Positions 21,986-30,099 are shown, counted from the stretch's first letter. The stretch is DNA of 64,000 bases from CAWFFV01 sp963814985 (GCA_963814985.1 CAWFFV010000057.1:248001-312000); one strand, 5' to 3'. The notes: generated by a model not told the origin, from the sequence alone. Program-made: numbers and translations.

Positions 21986-22081
21986 GGAGGTGTAGGGACT
22001 CCGGTGGGTCTCACCGTCTTCAAAACGGCTGGGGGGGCGCTCGGCGCGTTCCCTGGTGGGTTCGACTCCCATACGCCTCTG
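21986..22081 (+). tRNA. selC: Selenocysteine tRNA (anticodon TCA)
   Basis: This is a 96-nt RNA with the unusual tRNA-Sec architecture. The acceptor stem has 8 bp (GGAGGTGT with ACGCCTCT, including two G-U pairs). A long D stem (GGGACT with GGTCTC) encloses the loop CCGGTG. The anticodon loop is CTTCAAA with TCA in the middle, flanked by CCGT/ACGG. A very long variable arm (GGGGGGCGC-TCG-GCGCG...CCC) precedes a T arm GTGGG-TTCGACT-CCCAT. Anticodon UCA reads UGA. The 3' end continues GCCC, so CCA would be added post-transcriptionally. selA, selB and selD are not in this window. It lies directly upstream of purU on the same strand. Confidence 0.93.
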
Positions 22082-22127
22082 CCCCTCAATACATTCTCTT
22101 CACACCGAAAGGGGTAAATCACCAGAC

Positions 22128-22989
22128 GTGTCTATACAAAAACCAACCATTACACTCCTGGTTTCCTGTCCAGATCAACCGGGTATCGTAGCAGCTATCT
22201 CCCGCTTTATCTTTGAGCACCAGGGCAATATTGTGCAATCTGACCAGCACACCACAAACCAGAATGAATGCACATTCTTTATGCGCATCAGTTTCTCAGA
22301 AGAGAGCTTCACACTTCATCCATCAGAGCTTGTGGAAGCTTTTACGCCGATTGCTAACATGTTTCGTATGCAGTGGAGCATCTACTACTCTCGACAGCGC
22401 AAACGGGTGAGGGATTTTTGTTTCCAAACTTGACCACTGTCTTACGGATCTGCTCTGGCGTTGGAAGAGTGGAGAACTGGTCATGGATATTCCCTTTATC
22501 ATTAGTAACCATCAGAACCTGGAGAGTCTGGCTCAGATGTACGATATCCCATACCATTATTTTCCTCTCCAGCGCGAGCGCCGCAAAGAAGATCAGCAGC
22601 GCATTCTTGACTTTATAGCTGGTAACGTGGACTTCCTGATCCTCGCTCGTTATATGCAAATTTTAGAGCCGTCCTTTGTCAATGCCTATCCTCACCAGAT
22701 CATCAATATCCACCATAGTTTTCTGCCTGCCTTTATCGGAGCCAATCCCTATCAACGTGCATTTGAGCGTGGTGTGAAACTCATCGGCGCTACTGCCCAC
22801 TATGTGACGGATAATCTGGACGAGGGACCCATCATTGCCCAGGATGTTATTCACTGCGATCATCGCGATACCACTGAAGATCTCGTTCGCAAGGGTCGGG
22901 ATGTAGAACGTCAAGTTCTTGCTGAGGCTGTACGGCTACACACAGAAGATCGTCTGCTCGTTTACGAGAATAAGACGATAGTGTTCTAA
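22128..22989 (+). pseudogene. purU: Formyltetrahydrofolate deformylase, one frameshift
   Basis: This enzyme hydrolyses 10-formyl-tetrahydrofolate to formate and tetrahydrofolate. The N-terminal ACT domain starts with PTITLLVSCPDQPGIVAAIS. The catalytic formyltransferase-like domain has FIISNHQNLESLA, the catalytic segment INIHHSFLPAFIGANPY and the Asp-containing HYVTDNLDEGPIIAQD. I start at the GTG at 22128, 12 nt after GGGG. Between the domains the frame changes at about 22410: RVRDFCF in one frame, RIFVSKLDHCL in the next, with a likely extra G in GGG. Restored length is about 286 residues, standard for PurU. Proximity to selC is notable because formate is the substrate of selenocysteine-containing formate dehydrogenases. 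Confidence 0.87.
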
Positions 22990-23166
22990 CAATTAGAGAA
23001 AAAGCTCATCCATATCATGTGGCAGTGTAGGAGGTTTTCAATATGTGTATGATGTCCTTATACGAAGTATTTCTGGTGTTGTGTTTAGAGTTGATTTATG
23101 ATGAAGATATATGATACCATTGGGGGAGGTAGAAAAGGTTGCCAACCAATTCTAAGAGGAGCTTCC

Positions 23167-23574
23167 ATGAGAGACATACCTCAGCACATGCCAGCAGCAC
23201 GAAAGCATTCAACTAAGCTTAGTTATGAAGAACGTGCTCAGTTGGATGCCATTATCGACCTTCTTATTCCATCTGGTGAAGGTTTTCCCCCTCCATCTAG
23301 TCTACATCTGATCGATGAATTTTTAGACTCTCTTCTGCCTGGTACCGAACACAAAACAACATTGACGTTGAGCGAAAAACTGCTGCATGCGGTGCTACGT
23401 GATCTGAATGCTTCTGCTGGTGGTCGCTTCTGTAGCGCAAGTATGGAACTGCAACAGAAGTTACTGCGACATTTGGAGCAACGAGACCCGGCCTTCTTCC
23501 AGACTCTCTGGACACTGGCCAACCATAGTTACTATACACGGTTAGCAATACGTCAGCGTTCATCTCTATCGTAA
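23167..23574 (+). CDS. Gluconate 2-dehydrogenase subunit 3-like protein
   Basis: This is a 135-residue soluble helical protein. The pattern LSYEERAQLDAIIDLLIPSGEGFPPPS followed by HLIDEFLDSLL resembles the start of gluconate 2-dehydrogenase subunit 3 family proteins, small partners of membrane-bound GMC oxidoreductases. The usual Tat signal and the large subunit are absent, so the function is uncertain. The ATG at 23167 is preceded by GAGGAG; the longer frame from 23098 is less likely. A strong hairpin (23601-23653) follows. Confidence 0.55.
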   Translation: MRDIPQHMPAARKHSTKLSYEERAQLDAIIDLLIPSGEGFPPPSSLHLIDEFLDSLLPGTEHKTTLTLSEKLLHAVLRDLNASAGGRFCSASMELQQKLLRHLEQRDPAFFQTLWTLANHSYYTRLAIRQRSSLS

Positions 23575-23600
23575 CTCTATTTTTTAGTGCAGGCAGATGT

Positions 23601-23653
23601 GATAGAACCACTCTTTGTTGTATATATATAATACAACAAAGCGTGGTTCTATC
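23601..23653. terminator. AT-rich long hairpin
   Basis: GATAGAACCAC pairs with GTGGTTCTATC, and CTTTGTTGTAT pairs with ATACAACAAAG after a single-base mismatch; the loop is a short TA run. It lies between the subunit-3-like gene and the phosphodiesterase gene and probably terminates the former. Confidence 0.6.
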
Positions 23654-23717
23654 GTGCTCACCTCATTTGATGAAATAAGTAGGAATGTGCATGATACAAT
23701 CAGGAAAGGAGATGATC

Positions 23718-24569
23718 ATGTGCATGTATTATTTGTTTACGCCGAAGCAGCCTCCTGTTTTCCCAGAGCTAAAAAAGCCGCTCTCTATTGCCCATCAGGG
23801 GGGAGAGTTACTGGCTCCGACCAACACCATGGCTGCATTTGATATGGCAGATTTGATTGGGGCTGATTTCCTGGACATAGACGTTCATATGACCAGAGAC
23901 GGCCATCTGGTAGGAATTCATGACAGCACCGTGGATCGTACAACCAACGGCCATGGGCGCATCGACTCATATACATTGGAGGATTTGCAAAAACTGGATG
24001 CAGGCTACTGGTTTAAGGATCTGCAAGGAAACTACAGTTATCGGGGCAAAGGGGTCAGAATTCCGGCATTGGAAGAAGTGTTCAGTAAATACGCGGCAAA
24101 GTACTATTTGCACTTTGAAATAAAAGAAGCTTATCCCATAAACGGGCGGTCTCAGATAGAAGAGAAGCTGTGGGCGCTCATTCAAAAATATCATATGGAA
24201 AAGAAAGTGATTGTGGCCTCTTTCCATCAAGAAATCGTTGATCGTTTCAACCATCTGGCGGGCAGGCAGGTAGTTGTTGGTGCCGGGAGGACAGAAGTAA
24301 CGAAATTTGTGCTCGCGCATAAATTCTGGATGCCCGGGTTTTATCGTCGCCGCTCCAATGTGTTGGAAATCCCCATTGCTAGCAATGGGATTGACCTCAA
24401 GGATCGCAAATTGATCGAAGGTGCACACCGTCTAGGCATGCAGGTCTATTACTGGACGATTGACGATAAACCCATGATGAAAGAACTGATTGAGCTTGGC
24501 ACAGATGGAATTTTTACGAATCGGCCAGACCTGCTCAAAGAAGTAATCCAGGAGATGAATTTGAGATAA
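23718..24569 (+). CDS. Glycerophosphodiester phosphodiesterase
   Basis: This is a TIM-barrel phosphodiesterase (GDPD family) that splits glycerophosphodiesters into glycerol 3-phosphate and an alcohol, about 283 residues. The catalytic segments are AHQGGELLAPTNTMAAF (His of HRG replaced by HQG), LDIDVHMTRDGHLVGIHD with the metal-binding and acid/base residues, and HFEIKE. The C-terminal part has TIDDKPMMKELIELGTDGIFTNRPDLL. HQGG instead of HRG is a departure from the usual family motif and may affect phosphate binding. The start at 23718 follows AGGAAAGGAG by six bases. There is no signal peptide, so it is predicted cytoplasmic. Confidence 0.87.
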   Translation: MCMYYLFTPKQPPVFPELKKPLSIAHQGGELLAPTNTMAAFDMADLIGADFLDIDVHMTRDGHLVGIHDSTVDRTTNGHGRIDSYTLEDLQKLDAGYWFKDLQGNYSYRGKGVRIPALEEVFSKYAAKYYLHFEIKEAYPINGRSQIEEKLWALIQKYHMEKKVIVASFHQEIVDRFNHLAGRQVVVGAGRTEVTKFVLAHKFWMPGFYRRRSNVLEIPIASNGIDLKDRKLIEGAHRLGMQVYYWTIDDKPMMKELIELGTDGIFTNRPDLLKEVIQEMNLR

Positions 24570-24596
24570 GCATAGTTATACTGTTAATGCTATCAC

Positions 24597-24621
24597 AGGC
24601 TTGTAAACCGCGCCCCTGCAA
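24597..24621. repeat. Second-family repeat, half copy
   Basis: AGGCTTGTAAACCGCGCCCC followed by TGCA matches only the right arm of the palindromes at 13552 and 21869. The left arm is absent. Confidence 0.65.
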
Positions 24622-24690
24622 GTTCTGCTCTCTGCAAAAACGTGACGGATACTGAATTACCATTCGGGCAAAAATTGGTCCATCCCAGCC

Positions 24691-24756
24691 TTGACAACAA
24701 TACGATATATCGTATATACTGTGATTACAGATAACGATATATCGTATTGTTGTCAA
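24691..24756 (+). promoter_or_regulatory. padR promoter with two palindromic operators
   Basis: The promoter has a -35 TTGACA (24691-24696), an 18-bp spacer and a -10 TATACT (24715-24720). The spacer contains the perfect 12-bp palindrome ACGATATATCGT (24702-24713). The same palindrome recurs at 24734-24745, and the two halves form a larger inverted repeat ending TTGTTGTCAA (to 24756). ATAC-GTAT-type palindromes are typical PadR sites, so autorepression is very likely. Confidence 0.8.
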
Positions 24757-24782
24757 CTTAGATAGAAAGGTACGAGATAAAT

Positions 24783-25653
24783 ATGTTTAAGCACTTTGGC
24801 AAGGACTTTGCTTATCAATCTCAGGGCGGCGAATGGGAAGGCTGGACACCTCCCTGGATGCGTGAAGGACCGCGTGGCGCGTGGACCTCGTTTCTTCGAG
24901 ATGCGGCATGGACGTGGCCCGTTCGGGCCTGGAGGTCCCTTCGGACCAGAAGGTCCATTGGCAGGCGGACACTTCGGTCCAGAAGGCCCATTTGGACATG
25001 GTGGTCCCTTTGGCGGACGGGGCGGTGAGGGGCGTCGTTTCTTTGGACGGGGTGATGTGAAATTTGCTCTGCTTGAACTTCTACAAGAGCGTCCCATGCA
25101 TGGATACGAGATGATGAAAGCTCTGGAAGAGCGTTCCGGTGGCTTCTATACACCCAGTGCAGGCTCGATCTATCCCACGCTTCAGATGTTAGAGGATCGT
25201 GGATTGGTTACTGTTCAAGAGGTTGAGGGTAAGAAAATATACACCATCACCGATGCTGGACGTGCTCTACTGACTGAGCATAAGAAGGGTGATGAGGAGT
25301 TTACAGGTCCTCCGTGGGCGCGAGGTCGTGGTGGTCGCCGCGGCTTCCCAGAAATGCACGCTCTACGCACCGAATCCATGGAAGTTGCCCGTCTCTTCGC
25401 AATAGCTGGTCGCATGTCTTTCCAGAATCCAGAACAGCTAACACGTCTGCGTGGTATCATCGAACGCACACGCAAAGAACTGTCGGATATGATCTACGGT
25501 ACCAGTGCAACCGGTACAGAGACAAAACAAGCCAAGGGTAACTTTAGATTTCTCAGCGCCGAAGGCGCTTCGCAAGTTGCTTTATGTGGGTTGCGGTGTT
25601 TGCGCCGCAAACGCCGCAACCCACATAAACGAGCGAGCCACCGCAGGTGGTGA
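24783..25653 (+). pseudogene. PadR-family repressor with Gly-rich N-terminus, one frameshift
   Basis: This is a winged-helix transcription repressor. The N-terminal 80 residues are low complexity (GPFGPGGPFGPEG type), then comes the PadR domain: FALLELLQERPMHGYEMMKALEERSGGFYTPSAGSIYPTLQMLEDRGLV. The family start (MFKHFGKDFAYQSQGG...WTPPWMREGPRGAW) is in a different frame from the domain, with the change near 24880. After residue TETKQAKG the reading frame runs into palindromic element C, so the last about 35 residues (FRFLSAEGASQVALCG...) are encoded by the repeat. The gene sits immediately after its probable operator. No obvious transporter target is adjacent. Confidence 0.8.
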
Positions 25654-25671
25654 GGGTACCTGAATAGTTAC
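25538..25671 (-). repeat. Palindromic element C (complete, reverse orientation)
   Basis: It reads GTAACTTTAGAT, a small hairpin AGCGCC-GAA-GGCGCT, a 24-bp-arm palindrome (25581-25629, centre C at 25605, one G-U-type mismatch), a small hairpin GCCACC-GCA-GGTGGT and the end CTGAATAGTTAC. It overlaps and extends the 3' end of the padR reading frame. Confidence 0.9.
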
Positions 25672-25714
25672 CAGGATGACTCATGCAACAAAAGCGAGCC
25701 AGACGCAGGATTGT

Positions 25715-26029
25715 TCAGAGTTTCAGCCATAAAATCAAGAAAATCGTCAGAATGTGCAGAAGTTGATCAAGCCAGATGGGGCGTATGATGTTATAGCGAG
25801 CTTTGAGTGGGTCCACTACAAAGTGGGTGCCGAACAAGACCGCCGTGGCGATTAGCGATGGATGAGCAAATAGCACAAATACAGCAGTATAGGTAGCACA
25901 ATGGTAGAAGTTTACTTCCCAACTTTTTCCCTTCTCCATACTCATCCAGCTACTTTGAAAGGCGAAATCTCCTACGAAATGACAGGCTAACCAGATCAGT
26001 AACGTCGAGATGGAGATATCGATCAACAT
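25715..26029 (-). CDS. DUF3307 membrane protein
   Basis: This is a 104-residue protein with three to four hydrophobic helices. The segment LACHFVGDFAFQSSWMSMEKGKSW, with the conserved His, Asp and Gln, and the later GTHFVVDPLKARY match DUF3307, a family of unknown function in bacterial membranes. GGGAGAAAA precedes the ATG at 26029 by about six bases. This ribosome binding site forms the base of a perfect 21-bp inverted repeat (26033-26084), suggesting control of translation or transcription. It is a single gene between convergent padR and the O-antigen-ligase-like gene. Confidence 0.78.
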   Translation of the reverse strand: MLIDISISTLLIWLACHFVGDFAFQSSWMSMEKGKSWEVNFYHCATYTAVFVLFAHPSLIATAVLFGTHFVVDPLKARYNIIRPIWLDQLLHILTIFLILWLKL

Positions 26030-26032
26030 ATA

Positions 26033-26084
26033 TTTTCTCCCTTATAGTGTACTGTATAGAGAGAGTACACTATAAGGGAGAAAA
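26033..26084. promoter_or_regulatory. Perfect 21-bp inverted repeat covering the DUF3307 RBS
   Basis: The arms TTTTCTCCCTTATAGTGTACT and its exact complement (26064-26084) flank a 10-nt loop. On the minus strand the second arm ends GGGAGAAAA, the ribosome binding site of the DUF3307 gene. As RNA this would hide the site; as DNA it could be an operator. Confidence 0.7.
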
Positions 26085-26162
26085 GAACTATGAAGTATAC
26101 CGCTCTTAAAATGTGAACTCCTACCATATCTTGCTGCCTGTTTACATCTTATGTTTACCTCA

Positions 26163-27754
26163 TTACTGGTTCAGTCGCTTTTCCTGGAGTAACATATTTC
26201 GCCATGTGGTACCCGACAACAGGCGTAGCAGCAATAAGGCCGCTACCAGCATCCAGAAACAAAATGCCAGATCCTGCTCTAGAAATGCGCTATCGACCAT
26301 CCCCTGGACCAGAGTTGCCAGCATACTGGCTCCAACCCCAACAGTCATCCAGCGCAACTGCTCACTACCTTTAACTTTTGTCGAGTGCAGGTTCCGTCAA
26401 TATACGTACAAAAAGCCAGTAGAAGAGAATCAGGATAGCCACAAAGGCCAGCAAGCCAAAGATTCCCATACTTACCCACACATGCAGGAAGATATTATGG
26501 GGATGTGAGAGATTTGGCTCATCCCTCAAGCCTGTAGCATTACCAGTCACCGGATCGTTTAGAATCCAATAATAGTGTAGATTAGAGTCACACACAAAGT
26601 TTTTGCTATAGTGACAGAGCCAGTTATCCATGCCATAGCCAATCCACGGACTATCATGAATCATATTTAAGGCGCTCTGCCAGAGATAGATGCGTTTGGT
26701 AACTGTGCTGATATGTTGCGCGTTTGTATGACCGTCGACAATAAAATCGTATATTCGTGTGTGGAAAGGCAAAAAGTACAACCACAAGCATAACAAAACC
26801 CACCAGACCGCCGATCAGCAAGATTTTGCGCTTGCGGATGGACAGAGCCACAATGAAGAGGAGAGCTATGGCAATTGCAAGCCAGGCACCCCGTGATTGC
26901 GTCAAATAGAGGACCAGAAGTAGTGGTGCACAAACTACTAAAGCCAGGAGTCGAAATTTCCAGGCCACTTTTGCCAGGAGCAGAGCCAGACCGGTGGGAA
27001 GAGCATAATCAAATAGTAACCCTACACTATTTGCACTGCCATAGATTGCGTGCACACGGCGAAGCCCGTCTTCGAGTATAAGCGTGTCTTTAAAGAGAAA
27101 ATATTGGGCGAGACCGAGTATGGCAATCACCAGACTCGTGCCTAGTAGGGCACCCAGCAGACGAAGCACATCCTGGCGTGTGCGTAAGTACACGAGGGCC
27201 AGTCCGAGATACAACAGAGGACCAAGAACTTCCTCGTGAGAGGCACGCAAGGCAACGGCACGCGAATAGGCAATCGTAATAGATAGTGCTGCTGCCAGGA
27301 AGAAGACCAATATAGGCAAAGCGAAGGGTCCTATATCGTCGCGCAGTTCTGACCACGAGAACATGTAGTCTCCATCACGTCGCTTAAAGAAAAACTGCAA
27401 CAGGGCCACCACCAGAAAGCTTCCTAGCGTGATCTCCGCAAGGCTAAAAGCATAGTGGCCCACGACGATTTTCTGGTACTGGGACTGATAATATGGCAGT
27501 GCCAGTGGTAGTAATGCTATCGCAACAGGTAAACGATACCAACACAGTGCCATAAAGATTAGCAGAAAGGGTAGAGAAAGCAATGGATTGAGTTGCGAGA
27601 GAAGACCAAGTTTGAAGTTTGCGTTTCCAACGATATAGTACAGAACCATCGACAGGATGAAACTACCCTCAAGAAGACGCTCACGCCAAAATGGCGAAAG
27701 TCCTATCGCATTGGTACTTGTATCATCTGGAGAAGCGAGAGAAACATGTGGCAT
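26163..27754 (-). pseudogene. O-antigen ligase/polymerase-like membrane protein, two frameshifts
   Basis: This is a polytopic membrane protein of about 530 residues after repair, resembling O-antigen ligase (WaaL) and polysaccharide polymerases. It has ten or more hydrophobic helices, the Wzy_C-type stretch LTQSRGAWLAIAIALLFI, and the large periplasmic loop with SPWIGYGMDNW and NLSHPHNIFLHVWVSMGIFGLLAF (the conserved His-x-His-N). The frame changes near 26750 (HTNIRF/YDFIVDGHTN) and near 26385 (LTEPALDKS/TKVKGSEQLRW), both in the same direction. It should act in surface-glycan assembly. No sugar-transferase genes accompany it here. Confidence 0.8.
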
Positions 27755-27804
27755 AGTTTTCGTTCAGTCCTTTAATCATTTATAGCTTCCCTTTCAGGTT
27801 CCTG

Positions 27805-27956
27805 GTAACTCTTCAGATACCCTTTTCCAAATTCCTCAGCGCCACAGGCGCTTCGTAGGTTTTGTTGGCAGTGGCAGGGTTTGCGCCGCAAACCCTGCCA
27901 CTGCCAACAAAATGAGGGCGAGCCACCGCAGGTGGTGAGAACACCTGAATAGTTAC
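27805..27956 (-). repeat. Palindromic element D (complete, reverse orientation)
   Basis: The ends are GTAACTCTTCAG and CTGAATAGTTAC. Inside, in order, are a small hairpin AGCGCC-ACA-GGCGCT, a perfect 26-bp-arm palindrome (27860-27912, centre C at 27886), and a small hairpin GCCACC-GCA-GGTGGT. It lies upstream of the O-antigen-ligase-like gene. Confidence 0.93.
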
Positions 27957-28142
27957 GGTTCCTGACATATACTTGCAATGGTGCCAGGCAAAGGCCATGA
28001 GATGTTCTGAATGTCTGTGCAGCACGGAGATATGCACATAAGACAACTTTTTGCACTATTTTCTAGCTTGCCAGTATAGCAAAAGAGAGCATGTCTGCCT
28101 ATATTTTACCCGACTATACTATAAACCCCTAGCATTATAACA

Positions 28143-28180
28143 GACACCTCCCATTTCCATCACCAGAAATGGGAGGTGTC
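28143..28180. terminator. Hairpin downstream of the iron permease gene
   Basis: GACACCTCCCATTTC pairs perfectly with GAAATGGGAGGTGTC across an 8-nt loop. It is placed 30 bp after the FTR1 stop on the minus strand; the T run is weak. Confidence 0.55.
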
Positions 28181-28209
28181 TAAAACCCTGCTCTGTAGAT
28201 CTACTAATG

Positions 28210-29070
28210 CTATACCTGACTGACCATCGTGTTTGAAGAGACAGCCTCAGTGGAGCGTGCGGGTTGTCTTCTGGTTGGCTTACGTGTCATTCTAGTAAAG
28301 ATACCACCAACAATGATCAGGTACGCAATATAAAAAACTGTTTGGAGTAAAGTGGGAGCCTCTGTATAGCCTACAGTGCCGTGCAACAGGTCTCCAATAG
28401 GACTATCCTGACTCAGAATGTGGCCTGTATTCCAGAGGGTCATCGTACCAACATTAATCCAGCCCAGTCCCTGCATATTGAGGATAGCGTCACCGAGCAA
28501 ACCGGCAGCAAAGATAAGCAAGAGAATACCCATCAAACGGAAGAAGAGACGATAGTCCAGGCGATAGCCCAGGCGGTAGATTAGAGTACACAAACCTATT
28601 GCGGCAAATATACCAAGCAGTGCCCCTGAGAGGAGGAGGAAGGCATTAGTCTGGAAGGCATATGCCAGTGTAAAGAATGCACTCTCCAATCCTTCACGTC
28701 CCACAGAAGTAAATGCCAGCAGACCAAATGCAAAACCGGAACTGGCACTACTTGCCTTAGCAACAAGTTCACTCTTTAGCGTGCGGCTATGTTTCTGCAT
28801 CCAGAACGTCATCGTGGTCAGCAGTATAACTGCAACTATATAGGTTCCAGTCTCGAAGATCGTTTGAAACGTAGTGTCGTTGTACTCATGTACAGTAAAA
28901 TAGAGAGCAATGGCACCTGCAAGTGCACCCAACACTGCCAAAATAACCCCTGTCCAGATAGCACGCGCCTGATGCATTTGATCAAGTTGACGCAGTGTAG
29001 CAAAGAGAAGACTTACAATGAGGCTTGCCTCTAGCCCTTCACGCAGGAAAAGAATAAACGTCGCTATCAT
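28210..29070 (-). CDS. FTR1/EfeU-family iron permease
   Basis: This is a 286-residue membrane permease for iron, a homologue of yeast Ftr1p and E. coli EfeU. It has about seven hydrophobic helices and two copies of the iron-binding motif REGLE: FLREGLEASL (residues 9-18) and VGREGLESAFF (near residue 123). This is diagnostic for the family. The ATG is at 29070. A DtxR-type operator (29149-29168) lies 79 bp upstream and a DtxR-family regulator gene lies next to it on the same strand, so iron-dependent repression is the likely control. The usual EfeO and EfeB partners are not present here. Confidence 0.92.
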   Translation of the reverse strand: MIATFILFLREGLEASLIVSLLFATLRQLDQMHQARAIWTGVILAVLGALAGAIALYFTVHEYNDTTFQTIFETGTYIVAVILLTTMTFWMQKHSRTLKSELVAKASSASSGFAFGLLAFTSVGREGLESAFFTLAYAFQTNAFLLLSGALLGIFAAIGLCTLIYRLGYRLDYRLFFRLMGILLLIFAAGLLGDAILNMQGLGWINVGTMTLWNTGHILSQDSPIGDLLHGTVGYTEAPTLLQTVFYIAYLIIVGGIFTRMTRKPTRRQPARSTEAVSSNTMVSQV

Positions 29071-29148
29071 CAGTAAAATGCTCTTTCTAGCCAGTCAATA
29101 GAGTTTATGTGGCTATTGCCGCTCTTTAATTCCAACTGTGCTAGTCAG

Positions 29149-29168
29149 ATATTAGCATGCCCTAATAT
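29149..29168. promoter_or_regulatory. Candidate DtxR-type operator for the iron permease gene
   Basis: ATATTAG-CATGCC-CTAATAT is a perfect inverted repeat with 7-bp arms and a 6-bp spacer. It resembles the TTAG/CTAA halves of DtxR/IdeR boxes and lies between the regulator gene and the permease start. Confidence 0.6.
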
Positions 29169-29174
29169 TCAATG

Positions 29175-29879
29175 TCAAGAGTAGGTGACCCATATTTTAT
29201 CAGCAGAAGGCTTGCTAATCGAGACCTCGCGGTCACCGACCTGTAGTTTTACATGCTCATTCTGATTATTTGGATCAAGACTCTCTTGTGAGAGCATCGT
29301 TAACTGTATTTCTGGCGTCAATCCTCTGTTCTGGAGATAGAGGATCAAAGCTTCCTCATCCTCCACGACTTCCGAAATGCAGAGAATTTTTGCCTGTACC
29401 CCAACAGGGACAGAGGAGAGGCGTACGGCATGATGATCTTTGAGGTAAGTTCGTGCATTCGGCACAGAGCCGGGAATAGGATTGCCGTGAGGACACGTTG
29501 TTGGGTTATTGAGACTGGAAATGACACGAGCCTCCACAGCACCGGAGATAAAATGCTCTAAACGACAGGCTTCTTCATGGACTTCGTGCCACTGCATTCC
29601 CAGCATATCTACCAGGAACCGTTCAGTCAGTCGATGGCGGCGCAGTACTGCTTCTGCTGATTGATAGCCAGTCTCAGTCAGCGTCACATGACGTTTATTA
29701 TTCATCTCCACAAAGCCATCTCTCATCAAGCGTTTCAACATTTCTGTTACACTTGGAGGAGCCACCCGAAATTTTTCAGCAAGGCGTGCGCCGATGACCA
29801 CCTCGCCTTCCATTTCCATATTGTAGATTGTCTCCAGATATTCTTCGACAGTTGCACTCAGCAGATCCCCAGTTTTCAT
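29175..29879 (-). CDS. DtxR/MntR-family metal-dependent repressor
   Basis: This is a metal-sensing repressor of about 234 residues. The winged helix reads VEEYLETIYNMEMEGEVVIGARLAEKFRVAPPSVTEMLKRLMRDGFVE. The dimerisation domain carries metal ligands in HRLTERFLVDMLGMQWHEVHEEACRLEHFIS and CPHGNPIPG, as in DtxR, IdeR and MntR. A C-terminal FeoA/SH3-like domain follows (VQAKILCISEVVEDEEALILYLQNRGL). I chose the ATG at 29879 (MKTGDLLSATVEEYL); the frame extends 13 codons upstream. Its promoter (TTGACT, 17 bp, TACAGT at 29951-29923) begins inside palindromic element E. It probably controls the FTR1 gene downstream. Confidence 0.92.
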   Translation of the reverse strand: MKTGDLLSATVEEYLETIYNMEMEGEVVIGARLAEKFRVAPPSVTEMLKRLMRDGFVEMNNKRHVTLTETGYQSAEAVLRRHRLTERFLVDMLGMQWHEVHEEACRLEHFISGAVEARVISSLNNPTTCPHGNPIPGSVPNARTYLKDHHAVRLSSVPVGVQAKILCISEVVEDEEALILYLQNRGLTPEIQLTMLSQESLDPNNQNEHVKLQVGDREVSISKPSADKIWVTYS

Positions 29880-29922
29880 GGTATAGCACCCCACTTCTAG
29901 TAGCTCGCGATAATACATTTAC

Positions 29923-29951
29923 ACTGTAGCATTCCCTCTGAGTACAGTCAA
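29923..29951 (-). promoter_or_regulatory. Promoter of the DtxR-type gene
   Basis: On the minus strand, TTGACT (29951-29946), a 17-bp spacer and TACAGT (29928-29923) form a good housekeeping promoter. The -35 box overlaps the left end of palindrome E. Confidence 0.55.
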
Positions 29952-30017
29952 GAGGGTATGTTGTGGATGGCAGAGTTTGCGCCGCAAACTCTGCCATCCA
30001 CAACATACCCTCTTGAC
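29947..30017. repeat. Palindromic element E (core palindrome only)
   Basis: Perfect 35-bp arms centre on C at 29982, with the core GTTTGCG-C-CGCAAAC. The small hairpins and terminal repeats of the full elements are absent. Each arm end provides a -35 hexamer pointing outwards, one for the DtxR-type gene and one for the trpS leader. Confidence 0.92.
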
Positions 30018-30041
30018 ACAACCCTTAATTCTCTCTATACT
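30013..30041 (+). promoter_or_regulatory. Promoter of the T-box/trpS transcript
   Basis: TTGACA (30013-30018), a 17-bp spacer and TATACT (30036-30041) give a near-consensus housekeeping promoter. Five of the six -35 bases lie in the right arm of palindrome E. It precedes the T-box leader. Confidence 0.75.
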
Positions 30042-30099
30042 CTTGGTAAGTACAAAGAAATATCAATGCGACGAACAGGAAAAGTACATAGCTTTATAT

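Noticed and set aside
24783..25028. Tryptophan/arginine-rich 81-residue frame at the padR start
   Set aside because: Only its first about 35 residues fit the PadR N-terminus; the rest is the Gly-rich region read in the wrong frame after a frameshift.
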